NCBI GenBank assembly: GCA_043810285.1
Contig: JBDROH010000020.1
Coordinates: forward strand, 1 to 37,227
Direction: 5' to 3'
DNA length: 37,227 bases
Source of the DNA: JAGVXH01 sp043810285
GTDB taxonomy: Archaea > Nanobdellota > Nanobdellia > Pacearchaeales > GW2011-AR1
Part shown: piece after piece, positions 16,367 through 23,224 of the stretch
Layout: every line of letters begins with the position of its first letter
Position numbering within the stretch: position 1 is the stretch's first letter
The notes under the pieces: model-generated
What the model was told of the DNA's origin: nothing
Databases searched by the model: none
Seen by the model: only the letters and a program-made list of their open reading frames with translations
Made by a program: the position numbers and the translations under genes

Positions 16367-16858
16367 TTATTGGCAAATAATCTCTTGACTTGCGTAAGAC
16401 CTACAATTTATCTCTCCACTTTTTATCAAGAATGGTTGAACTTCTACTAAGGTGATATCTGTAAAGGTTTTTCCGTTATAATCTTCAGTAAATTGGTAGC
16501 TAGTTGTACTTTCTTCTCCTGGAGTCATTGGTGAACCGGTATCTGTTAAAGTATAAAACCCAAATTCTGCATCAGGATTATCGTGAACTCTAAGAGTATA
16601 TCCATCGACGCTGAATAGGCCCTTATTTTTTAAAGTTACATTCAAAAAACCATCTGTTCCAGAAACACAATTATAATCTTTAATAATAACTTTGACAGTA
16701 TCAGGACATTGCTCTACATTTTCTTCGCTAACATAAAATCTTAACCAATTGTAAACTAACACTGAAAGTGCAATTGTAATGGAGATTAATAAAACATAAG
16801 CAATTATATTACTTACTGCATTCTTATTTAGAGGTAACAAATCTTTCATCTCCAACAT
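16367..16858 (-). CDS. Archaeal pilin-like protein
   Basis: 163 residues. A short basic start (NKNA) precedes one hydrophobic helix (VSNIIAYVLLISITIALSVL) of the archaeal class III pilin/archaellin type. The remainder is a beta-rich extracellular domain with four to five cysteines. Two starts are possible: ATG 16858, or ATG 16849, which leaves a shorter leader. Both lie inside the end of the upstream pilin gene, overlapping by 26-35 bases, so translation is coupled. It could be a minor pilin that primes or tips a filament. No ATPase or platform gene is adjacent; the machinery at 31456-35299 could serve it. Confidence 0.75.
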   Translation of the reverse strand: MLEMKDLLPLNKNAVSNIIAYVLLISITIALSVLVYNWLRFYVSEENVEQCPDTVKVIIKDYNCVSGTDGFLNVTLKNKGLFSVDGYTLRVHDNPDAEFGFYTLTDTGSPMTPGEESTTSYQFTEDYNGKTFTDITLVEVQPFLIKSGEINCRSYASQEIICQ

Positions 16859-17378
16859 CCTTTTGTATTAAGAAAATAACTTGACGGAATTTTGAAACTG
16901 GAAATGAAACTTCATTGTCTTCAAATTCTACAACAATATCGTTAATTCCTTCTAAATCCTCTTCATCTAAAGTTTCTTTGGAGCCGTTATCTTTGCTCTG
17001 TTGGTCAATGTTTTCATAGAATGTTCCAATTGAGATAGTGTTTGTCCCTTTTGGTTTTTTGGAATTATAAGACTTTAGAGTCATACCTGTATTGTCCCCA
17101 TAGATAAACATAAAAGTTGAGTTAGGATCATTGTCTTGAATATTTGCCGCTAGAATATCTACAAATTCTTCTAGGTCTTCTTCATCTGAAAAATTTGTAT
17201 AAATCTCATAGTCCATTACGGCCCCTATCTCTCGTTGAACTTCATAACTGAAATCATAAAAGTTTTTAGGCTCTTGATTTATTCTTGCTTGATTTGCAGT
17301 AATTCCTAAACTAATTATAATTGAAGAAATTATGACTGCAGCGAGCAAGAAAATTTGTGCACGTTTTGATATCACCAT
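16824..17378 (-). CDS. Pilin-like protein with KRAQ-type leader
   Basis: 184 residues. The N-terminus MVISKRAQIFLLAAVIISSI has the basic cleavage context (KRAQ) directly before a hydrophobic helix, as in class III signal peptides cut by archaeal prepilin peptidase. The ectodomain is acidic (EEDLEEFVDIL, TLDEEDLEGIND) and lacks cysteine. ATG 17378 lies about 25 bases after a TATA box, so the mRNA is probably leaderless. This is the first gene of the seven-gene run that ends with DUF2073 at 11328. It is probably a minor pilin; it could also be a membrane-anchored subunit that only borrows the pilin leader. Confidence 0.75.
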   Translation of the reverse strand: MVISKRAQIFLLAAVIISSIIISLGITANQARINQEPKNFYDFSYEVQREIGAVMDYEIYTNFSDEEDLEEFVDILAANIQDNDPNSTFMFIYGDNTGMTLKSYNSKKPKGTNTISIGTFYENIDQQSKDNGSKETLDEEDLEGINDIVVEFEDNEVSFPVSKFRQVIFLIQKDVGDERFVTSK

Positions 17379-17395
17379 TATAGTTTAATAATTAA

Positions 17396-17410
17396 GGACT
17401 TTATAAATTT
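17396..17410 (-). promoter_or_regulatory. TATA box of the pilin/receptor/GTPase operon
   Basis: On the minus strand aaatttataaagtcc is centred 25-26 bases before ATG 17378. It begins directly after the 3' end of the SRP RNA gene, which is transcribed in the same direction. The operon thus has its own promoter with no leader. Confidence 0.6.
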
Positions 17411-17674
17411 AATGTAGGTCCGACAAGTTGCTCAAATTCTCCGTCGAGAGGTGACTGATTATTCTCAGTTCTGCAACCCTTTAAGCACCTAAACCTCAAC
17501 TTAGGGCTGCTTCGTTCCCGACCTGACCCGATTCATCAAGGCAAGATCAAAAAGGACAAAACCTCAACGTCAAATCAATAACATCGAGAGATTCATCTCA
17601 CGTCTTGCCTTGCAGTTCGCCATAAAGCCCGTTTGCGAATAGCGAGGGGCTAGCTCGCCGACCTGACCTACATT
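17411..17674 (-). ncRNA. Signal recognition particle RNA (7S)
   Basis: About 264 nt on the minus strand. The ends pair perfectly over ten bases (17665-17674 with 17411-17420), the archaeal helix 1. The Alu domain shows helix 3 (GCGAG/CTCGC) and helix 4 (TTCGC/GCGAA). Their loops can pair: GCCC at 17647-17650 with GGGC at 17627-17630. The S domain has the diagnostic helix 8, GGGTCAGGTCG-GGAA-CGAAGCAGCCC (17504-17529), with the GGAA tetraloop at 17515-17518 and the conserved internal loop that binds SRP54. Helix 6 (CCTAA/TTAGG) for SRP19 lies next to it. It is somewhat shorter than the usual 300 nt or so. Confidence 0.97.
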
Positions 17675-17690
17675 AGTTAGAGGAAGTAAT

Positions 17691-17702
17691 GATTTATAAA
17701 AT
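17691..17702 (-). promoter_or_regulatory. TATA box of the SRP RNA gene
   Basis: On the minus strand attttataaatc is centred 22-25 bases before the predicted RNA 5' end at 17674. A second, opposite TATA-like element (actttaaaac, about 17716-17725) lies about 27 bases before the divergent patatin ATG 17747. Confidence 0.65.
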
Positions 17703-17746
17703 TATCTAATAAGAAACTTTAAAACATCTCTAGCTTAATATAATTT

Positions 17747-18538
17747 ATGGGTTTTATTAAAAAAAGAGGTTTAGCTCTGGCGTTATCTGGAGGAAGTGTG
17801 CGAGGGTTAGCTCATATTGGATTCTTAGAAGTTCTCGAAGAAAATGATATAAAAATAGATTATATCGTTGGAACAAGTATGGGGGCTCTTATTGGAGGAA
17901 TCTATGCGGTGGGGAAATTAAAGGAGTTTAAGAAAAAAATTCTTAAACTTTCTAGAAATAAAATTTTATCACTCCTTTTGTCAAATCAAATTAAGAAAGG
18001 GAATACCGACACTAAAGAAATTGAGACGTTTATTAAAAAGTTTATCGAGGAGAAAAAAATAGAGGATTTGGGAATAGGGTTTACTGCAATTGCAACAGAT
18101 TTGAAAACTGGAAAAGAAGTTTATCTTGAAAAAGGTAGTTTGTTGAAGAGTATTAGTGCTAGTATTTCAATTCCAGGAATTTTCCAGCCGGTTAAAATAG
18201 GAGATATGCTTCTTGTTGATGGAGGAGTTATAGATCCTTTGCCTGAAAAATATGCAAAAGAAAAAGCAGAAAATGTTATTGCTGTAAATGCATTACCTTC
18301 AAGGATTAATTATAAACAAGGCGGGGGAACATTTGAGCTTCTTTCTGCAGTTGCAAGTATTATGGTAAATGAAATAGTCGGACAACGAAGAAGTAAAGAA
18401 AAGGATAAGTTATTCGTTCAAATAAAAACACGAAACATTGATTCATTTGATTTTAAGAGTGCGTCAAAAGTAATACAGTTGGGAAGAAGAGCTGCAAAAA
18501 AACATTTGAAAAAGATAATAGAATTATCTCATTCTTAG
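17747..18538 (+). CDS. Patatin-like phospholipase (RssA/YchK-like)
   Basis: 263 residues with the complete patatin catalytic set: oxyanion loop GGSVRG (15-20), nucleophile elbow GTSMG with Ser44 (42-46), and the dyad Asp in DGG (158-160, LLVDGGVIDPLP). The N-terminal ALALSGGSVRGLAHIG is the hallmark of the RssA/NTE-type serine hydrolases, which cleave acyl esters from phospholipids. The protein has no signal peptide or membrane span, so it acts in the cytosol or at the inner face of the membrane. An archaeon with ether lipids is not an obvious host, so the substrate may be imported or host-derived fatty esters. Leaderless start: a TATA-like element lies about 27 bases upstream. Confidence 0.92.
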   Translation: MGFIKKRGLALALSGGSVRGLAHIGFLEVLEENDIKIDYIVGTSMGALIGGIYAVGKLKEFKKKILKLSRNKILSLLLSNQIKKGNTDTKEIETFIKKFIEEKKIEDLGIGFTAIATDLKTGKEVYLEKGSLLKSISASISIPGIFQPVKIGDMLLVDGGVIDPLPEKYAKEKAENVIAVNALPSRINYKQGGGTFELLSAVASIMVNEIVGQRRSKEKDKLFVQIKTRNIDSFDFKSASKVIQLGRRAAKKHLKKIIELSHS

Positions 18539-18624
18539 TATTTATTTTTTGTAATTGTTTATTTTATTAATGTAGTTTTTAAAAACAATTCAGATAAAAC
18601 TTAAAAGTTCTTTAAAATAGTCTA

Positions 18625-19821
18625 TCAATTAGATCTAGATTCTACAATTCTTTTTGTTTTAAAAGAAAGTAAACATAATATAAACATAACACTTCCAAAT
18701 AATAAAAAGATAAATTTAAATGGCAATAAGATAAGCAAGACTGAAGCAAAAAACTTTCCAAGAAAACTTCCAGTATCTACAGCAGTGTTATACGGGCCAT
18801 AAAATCGGTCTATTTCTTCTTTCTTTAAAATATCAAAAAAATATGCTTCCGTTGTTGGTTCTATCATAGCCATACCGATGCTGGCCAAAGACAAAAGTGC
18901 AAGGATGATATAAATATTAGAAAAAAAGAAACAGGATATTGAAAAAATTGCTACAATAAGATAACCTAATTTGAAAATACTACTAAATCCATGCTGACTT
19001 GCCCACTTAGAAAAGAAATACTCAAAACAAATTAAAGGTACTGCAACTGCGAATAAAAAATAACCTATTTCTAAATTTCCTAATCCGGAATGTAAAATCA
19101 TTAATGGGATAAAAAGATAAATTAATGCCCACCAAAAATTAATTCCGGCACCAAGAAAATAAGCAATAACTCTTTTCTTATTGCTAAAAAATGCAAGAAA
19201 ATTCCTTAAAGCGTTGTTATCGTTTCTATTTTTCCTTTTCTTGCTATTAATCTTGGCAAATTTAAAAAATAATAAACTTATAGAGATAAAAATTGCCGCT
19301 AAAATAAAAACATTTCTAATTCCAAACCATGTAGCCACATATCCTGCAATTAGAGGACCCAAAACCCATGAAATATTCATTAAAGTATAAATTATACCCT
19401 CATTTTTTGAAAGTTTTTTTTCGGAAGAGTTGTCTTTTATAAGAATTCCAAAACTAATTGTTCTTAGTGAATATAATAATGTAACCAATATAGAAATAAG
19501 AATCATCAAATAAATATTTTTATTGAATGAAAAAAGCAAGTAGGCAATTATAAAAAGGAAAAGGGAAAGAGAAAATAACTTAGCCTTATTGTGTTTCTCA
19601 ATAATTGGAACTAGTAGGAAGCAGGATAAAAACCCGATAACTGTCAAAAAAGCGGAAAAGAAACCTATTATTATTGTGTTACTAATAAAACTGTCTAAAT
19701 ATACTGCCCAGATAGTATTAATATAAGCAAAAGAAAGAGAACCTAATAATCCGACGATAGCAAGTTTTGTAATTCTATTAAAATGGAATAATTCTGGTTT
19801 CCTCTTTATTAGAATTCCCAT
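18625..19821 (-). CDS. Major facilitator superfamily transporter
   Basis: 398 residues with about twelve hydrophobic helices in two six-helix halves, joined by a basic cytoplasmic loop (KINSKKRKNRNDNN, around residue 195). Helix 1-2 has SLSFAYINTIWAVYLDSF, and the fourth and fifth helices are separated by NEGIIYTLMNISWVLGPL, both of MFS drug/sugar-efflux character. No motif fixes the substrate. It stands alone, facing the patatin gene tail to tail, with an 85-base gap that holds only AT-rich sequence. Start at ATG 19821 agrees with the usual short N-terminus. Confidence 0.85.
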   Translation of the reverse strand: MGILIKRKPELFHFNRITKLAIVGLLGSLSFAYINTIWAVYLDSFISNTIIIGFFSAFLTVIGFLSCFLLVPIIEKHNKAKLFSLSLFLFIIAYLLFSFNKNIYLMILISILVTLLYSLRTISFGILIKDNSSEKKLSKNEGIIYTLMNISWVLGPLIAGYVATWFGIRNVFILAAIFISISLLFFKFAKINSKKRKNRNDNNALRNFLAFFSNKKRVIAYFLGAGINFWWALIYLFIPLMILHSGLGNLEIGYFLFAVAVPLICFEYFFSKWASQHGFSSIFKLGYLIVAIFSISCFFFSNIYIILALLSLASIGMAMIEPTTEAYFFDILKKEEIDRFYGPYNTAVDTGSFLGKFFASVLLILLPFKFIFLLFGSVMFILCLLSFKTKRIVESRSN

Positions 19822-19942
19822 TTTAAATAATAAATTAAATGAATATAAAAATCTTTTTAATTTATTTTACTCTTTCGATTATTCTCAGTTTAGAAATTCG
19901 AGCAATTTCTTCGGACATCGAACTGTTCGATTCTAGAAAAAA

Positions 19943-20023
19943 CGCTCACACCCGGAATCGAACCGGGGTACCCCGAAGGGTCCGCCTTAGCAGAGCGGCG
20001 CAATACCATTATGCGATGTGAGC
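19943..20023 (-). tRNA. tRNA-Ser (anticodon GCT)
   Basis: A complete class II tRNA on the minus strand. The acceptor is GCTCACA/TGTGAGC (perfect), the D stem GCA/TGC, and the anticodon stem CCGCT/GGCGG around CTGCTAA (anticodon GCT, reading AGC and AGT). The long variable arm contains CCC-TTCG-GGG, and the T arm is CCCGG-TTCGATT-CCGGG. The discriminator is G, as needed for serine. No CCA, no intron. Six Ts follow the 3' end on the minus strand and could terminate it. Confidence 0.96.
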
Positions 20024-20119
20024 ATAAAAGAATCTAGAAACTTTCGTTTTTAAAACTAATGAATTCATCAGTCTATTGTTAATGTTGTTCTTTGTAGTCC
20101 CTAAAAGATAGTTGGAAAA

Positions 20120-20128
20120 CTTTATAAT
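20120..20128 (+). promoter_or_regulatory. TATA box of the triple-hairpin RNA
   Basis: ctttataat lies in otherwise non-coding sequence. It predicts a start near 20149-20151, exactly where the first of three UUCG hairpins begins. Confidence 0.5.
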
Positions 20129-20149
20129 CCTTGAATGCGGTAATTATTT

Positions 20150-20226
20150 GTTCAACTTCGGTTGAGCCGCTTGACTTCGGTTAAGTGTGGAGGCTAGTTA
20201 GCTTCGGTTTTCTAGTCTCCTTTTTT
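20150..20226 (+). ncRNA. Candidate small RNA of three consecutive UUCG hairpins
   Basis: Three hairpins follow each other almost without spacer, each capped by the very stable C(UUCG)G loop. Hairpin 1: GTTCAAC-TTCG-GTTGAGC (20150-20167, 7 bp). Hairpin 2: CGCTTGAC-TTCG-GTTAAGTG (20168-20187, 8 bp). Hairpin 3: GGAGGCTAG (20189-20197) with CTAGTCTCC (20212-20220), 9 bp, then an inner AGC-TTCG-GTT. Six Ts (20221-20226) form a terminator-like end. A TATA box lies about 26 bases before the first base, and the next gene has its own TATA box after the T run. So this looks like an independent transcript of about 77 nt, not a leader. Stems 1 and 2 differ in sequence but both pair, which argues for a kept structure. 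I recognise no known RNA family; it is not an obvious C/D or H/ACA guide. Confidence 0.6.
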
Positions 20227-20233
20227 ATCTAAA

Positions 20234-20243
20234 TATTTATAAA
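20234..20243 (+). promoter_or_regulatory. TATA box of the PC4-like gene
   Basis: tatttataaa is centred 26 bases before ATG 20265. This favours a leaderless mRNA from that ATG over the earlier in-frame TTG 20247 and ATG 20250. Confidence 0.55.
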
Positions 20244-20264
20244 GAATTGATGTTAGACTATATT

Positions 20265-20564
20265 ATGGAAAAAGATATTGGGAAAATTTCAAAGGGAGAG
20301 TATCAAGGGACTACTACGGAAATTGTAGTGGGGATTAAAGAGTATAATGGAAGAGTTGGTATTGATATTAGAGAATTTACTCAAAGTGCATCTTATACTG
20401 GTCCTACAAAAAAGGGTCTAAGAATTCCGGCGGATAAGTTCGAGGAATTCAAGAAAATAATTAATTCTATTAATTCTGATGATCTTAAAGCTGAGTCAGT
20501 TCAGAAGAATTTATCAGAATCACCAGAAGAAGATTCTGGAATTGATGAGAGCGGGTTGATGTAA
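20265..20564 (+). CDS. PC4/p15-like single-stranded DNA-binding protein
   Basis: 99 residues from ATG 20265. Residues 18-70 show the transcriptional coactivator PC4 pattern: TEIVVGIKEYNGRVGIDIREF (beta strands), a loop with GPTKKGLRIP, and the final helix KFEEFKKIINSI. PC4 proteins form dimers that bind single-stranded DNA, or RNA, in a beta groove, and support transcription and genome maintenance. The C-terminal 25 residues are acidic and disordered (SESPEEDSGIDESG), as seen in several ssDNA-binding proteins that recruit partners. It lies directly after the triple-hairpin RNA gene and before the CYTH protein, each with its own TATA box. Confidence 0.8.
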   Translation: MEKDIGKISKGEYQGTTTEIVVGIKEYNGRVGIDIREFTQSASYTGPTKKGLRIPADKFEEFKKIINSINSDDLKAESVQKNLSESPEEDSGIDESGLM

Positions 20565-20616
20565 TTTTTCACGAATATTTATAAACAATATTTATTTTAA
20601 ATTATTAGGTGATAAG

Positions 20617-21219
20617 ATGGTTTGGTTGGAAGTTGAAACAAAAGTGAAAGTTGATGATTCTAATATTTCTGAAATTCGGAAGAAGATAAAGGAAATTGCG
20701 AAATTTGAGAAGAGGGGCAAAAAGTCGGATGATTATTTTGCGGTGAGGAGAATAATAAAAAGAGCTTATCCGAAAAAAGCGTTTAGAATACGGGCGACAA
20801 AAGACGAATTTGAAGTTAATTTTAAAAAACATTTGAAAAGACTTTGGACAAAAGATATTGTGATAAAACAGGAGTTTGAATTTAAATTGAAAGGCAAGGA
20901 AGAGGTCAAAGATTTGCTTGCGTTGTTTAATGATTTGGGATTTAGCGAATGGGTTAAGAAAATTAAATATAACGAAACTTATAAGTTTAAAGAAGATGAG
21001 AGAGCATCGATTGAATTGAACAATGTGAAACATTTGGGTTGGTTCATAGAGATAGAATATTTATGTCAGAAACCTGAAATTGAAAAAGCACGAAGGATAA
21101 TAGAGGAGATACTGGATCTTTTAGAAATTGACCGTGACTGTATAGATAATACCGGTTACACAAAAATGCTGTGGTACAAGGGCACAAAAGAAAAACAAAA
21201 ATTTATAGACAAAAAATGA
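20617..21219 (+). CDS. CYTH-domain protein (adenylate cyclase class IV/triphosphate tunnel family)
   Basis: 200 residues. The N-terminal WLEVETKVKV carries the ExExK signature (Glu5, Glu7, Lys9) that binds metal and triphosphate in the CYTH/TTM tunnel. Further tunnel residues are visible in KAFRIRATKD, VIKQEFEFKL, ASIELNNVKHLGWFIEIE and the C-terminal helix. Family members make cAMP (CyaB) or hydrolyse thiamine triphosphate or inorganic tripolyphosphate. An AGGTGA Shine-Dalgarno (20607-20612) precedes ATG 20617, and atatttataaac near 20580 is a TATA box. Its stop overlaps the acs start (ATGA), so the two are coupled. The pairing with an enzyme that releases pyrophosphate makes a phosphohydrolase role attractive, but this is inference. 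Confidence 0.85.
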   Translation: MVWLEVETKVKVDDSNISEIRKKIKEIAKFEKRGKKSDDYFAVRRIIKRAYPKKAFRIRATKDEFEVNFKKHLKRLWTKDIVIKQEFEFKLKGKEEVKDLLALFNDLGFSEWVKKIKYNETYKFKEDERASIELNNVKHLGWFIEIEYLCQKPEIEKARRIIEEILDLLEIDRDCIDNTGYTKMLWYKGTKEKQKFIDKK

Positions 21220-23165
21220 AAAAAAATAAGGGCATTCAATATGTAGTAAAGAAAAATGGAATTTTTTGGCCGAGTGATGCAATGAAAAAAATTGCGAATA
21301 TGAGTGATGTAAAAATATATAACAAGGCTGAAAAAGACCCTGTAAAATTTTGGGAAGGCTTGGCGAGGGAGGGCTTGACATGGGAAAAAGAATGGGCAGA
21401 GGGAGATGGTTATGTTGAGAAATTGCCATATTTTCAATGGTTTAGGGGAGGTAAATTAAATTTTTGTGTGAATTGTGTTGATAGGCATTTAGGTAACCCG
21501 GATAAAATCGCAATGATTTGGGTGCCCGAACCAACCGACGAAAAACCGACGAAAATAACTTACGGAGAATTATATGATAAAGTAAATAGATTCGCGAATG
21601 TTCTCAAAAAATACGGAATTAAAAAGGGCGATGTAGTTTCAATTTATTTGCCGATGGTTCCGCAGGCTTTGGTGGCAATGCTTGCGTGCACAAGAATCGG
21701 TGCTATCCATTCCGTCGTTTTTAGTGCATTCTCCGCAGATGCATTGAAAGCAAGAATTCAAGACGGCAAGGCGAAAGTGCTAATTACCTCCGACGGATAT
21801 TATCGACGTGGTAAGCCGGAACCACTTTTGAAAAAAGCAAAAAAAGCCGCCAAAAAAACAACAATCGAAAAAATTATTGTGGTTAATAGAATCAGTAAAA
21901 AATCGAGAGGTGGAAAATTCTCGGACTTTGATGATGAGTTGGGAAAGGCAGATTCCTATTGCAAGCCAGAAATGGTGAATTCCGAGGATGCCATGTTTAT
22001 ACTTTACACTTCCGGGACAACCGGAAAGCCAAAAGGAATTGTTCATGACACTGGCGGATACGCAACACAGGCATACTGGACATGTAAATGGAATTTTGAC
22101 CTTCATTCCGACGATATAATGTGGTGCACAGCGGATGTCGGATGGATAACTGGGCATACCTATGCAATGTATGGTCCGCTATTAACTGGAGCTACCTCAT
22201 TAATCTATGAGGGCGGACCGGACTTCCCCGACCCGGGAAGATGGTGGGAAATAATTCAAGATAATAAAGTTAGTATTTTTTATACCGCTCCGACAGCAAT
22301 CAGAATGTTCATGGGCATTGACAAAAAATATATTGATAAATGCGATTTGTCCTCGCTAAAAATACTTGGAACCGTCGGAGAGCCAATTGACAATGAATCG
22401 TGGATGTGGTATTTCAACAAAATCGGGGGAAAGAGGTGCCCCGTGATTGATACATGGTGGCAAACTGAAACTGGTGGAACATTAATTAATATTTTGCCTG
22501 GTATAGGTCCATTTGTCCCAACAGTTTCGGGGATAAGTTTCCCTGGGACTAAGCACATAATTGTAAATGAAAAAGGAGAACGGGTGCCAAATGGAACTTC
22601 TGGGTTTTTAGTACAACAAAGTCCATTTGCTCCAGGAATGCTTCACGGAGTTTATAACAATCACAAAAAATATGTGGATACCTACTGGAAAAAATTCAAG
22701 ACAATGTATGATACTAGCGATGGAGCGTATTTGCAAAATGGATTAATTAGAATTACCGGGCGAACAGATGATGTTATGAAAGTCGCGGGACATCGGCTTT
22801 CGACGGCAGAAGTGGAAAACGCGATACACGATAACTGGCATGTAAAGGATTGTGCGGTTGTTCCGATGCCGGACAAAATTAAGGGGCAGGTTCCGGTTGC
22901 GTTTGTGGTGCTGAAATGGGGAAAGAGTTCGAAGGAACTGGAAAAGAAATTGAAAAAACATGTTGATATAAAAATTGGTCCGACGGCAAGACCTAAAATG
23001 ATCTTATTTGTTCCTGATTTGCCGAAAACGAGATCGGGCAAAATTATGAGGCGGATTTTAAAATCATTATTAATCGATGAAGAACCTCAAGGGTTAATGA
23101 CGCTGGTAAATCCAGATTCTGTAGGAAAAATTAAAGATATAATTAATAAAAATAAGGGGTCATGA
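21216..23165 (+). CDS. acs: Acetyl-CoA synthetase, AMP-forming
   Basis: Converts acetate, ATP and CoA into acetyl-CoA, AMP and PPi. I start at ATG 21216, which overlaps the CYTH stop as ATGA. An earlier in-frame ATG at 21171 would overlap by 49 bases and add a non-conserved basic stretch. The 649 residues match the family length. Motifs: YTSGTTGKPKGIVHD (P-loop-like A3, near residue 265), DTWWQTETGG (A5), GRTDDVMKVAGHRLSTAEVE (A8 hinge), and RSGKIMRR with Lys609, the lysine acetylated in Acs regulation. Compared with hisS and thermosome, this gene uses more C-ending codons and CCG, so it may have arrived by transfer. It could feed acetate from outside, or act with the oxidoreductase at 24199-26555. 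Confidence 0.96.
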   Translation: MKKNKGIQYVVKKNGIFWPSDAMKKIANMSDVKIYNKAEKDPVKFWEGLAREGLTWEKEWAEGDGYVEKLPYFQWFRGGKLNFCVNCVDRHLGNPDKIAMIWVPEPTDEKPTKITYGELYDKVNRFANVLKKYGIKKGDVVSIYLPMVPQALVAMLACTRIGAIHSVVFSAFSADALKARIQDGKAKVLITSDGYYRRGKPEPLLKKAKKAAKKTTIEKIIVVNRISKKSRGGKFSDFDDELGKADSYCKPEMVNSEDAMFILYTSGTTGKPKGIVHDTGGYATQAYWTCKWNFDLHSDDIMWCTADVGWITGHTYAMYGPLLTGATSLIYEGGPDFPDPGRWWEIIQDNKVSIFYTAPTAIRMFMGIDKKYIDKCDLSSLKILGTVGEPIDNESWMWYFNKIGGKRCPVIDTWWQTETGGTLINILPGIGPFVPTVSGISFPGTKHIIVNEKGERVPNGTSGFLVQQSPFAPGMLHGVYNNHKKYVDTYWKKFKTMYDTSDGAYLQNGLIRITGRTDDVMKVAGHRLSTAEVENAIHDNWHVKDCAVVPMPDKIKGQVPVAFVVLKWGKSSKELEKKLKKHVDIKIGPTARPKMILFVPDLPKTRSGKIMRRILKSLLIDEEPQGLMTLVNPDSVGKIKDIINKNKGS

Positions 23166-23224
23166 GATTAGATATTTTCCCAAGATAAGGTTGGAATCAA
23201 GAGGTGAATGTTATTTATTCAACG

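Noticed and set aside
19839..20021. 60-codon open frame on the plus strand between the MFS gene and tRNA-Ser
   Set aside because: It runs through most of the tRNA-Ser gene on the opposite strand, and its end is just the tRNA complement. No Shine-Dalgarno or TATA box supports it.
19931..20040. TCTAGAAA repeats on both sides of tRNA-Ser as attachment sites
   Set aside because: Only eight bases match, they are palindromic and AT-rich, and no integrase or element lies between.
21171..21215. Earlier in-frame start for acs at 21171
   Set aside because: It would add 15 basic residues with no counterpart in the family and overlap the CYTH gene by 49 bases. The ATGA at 21216 is the usual coupled start.
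21121..21437. Two overlapping minus-strand frames of about 100 codons over the CYTH-acs junction
   Set aside because: Both mirror the coding strand. They are Phe/His/Ser-rich shadows, with no promoter and no family match.
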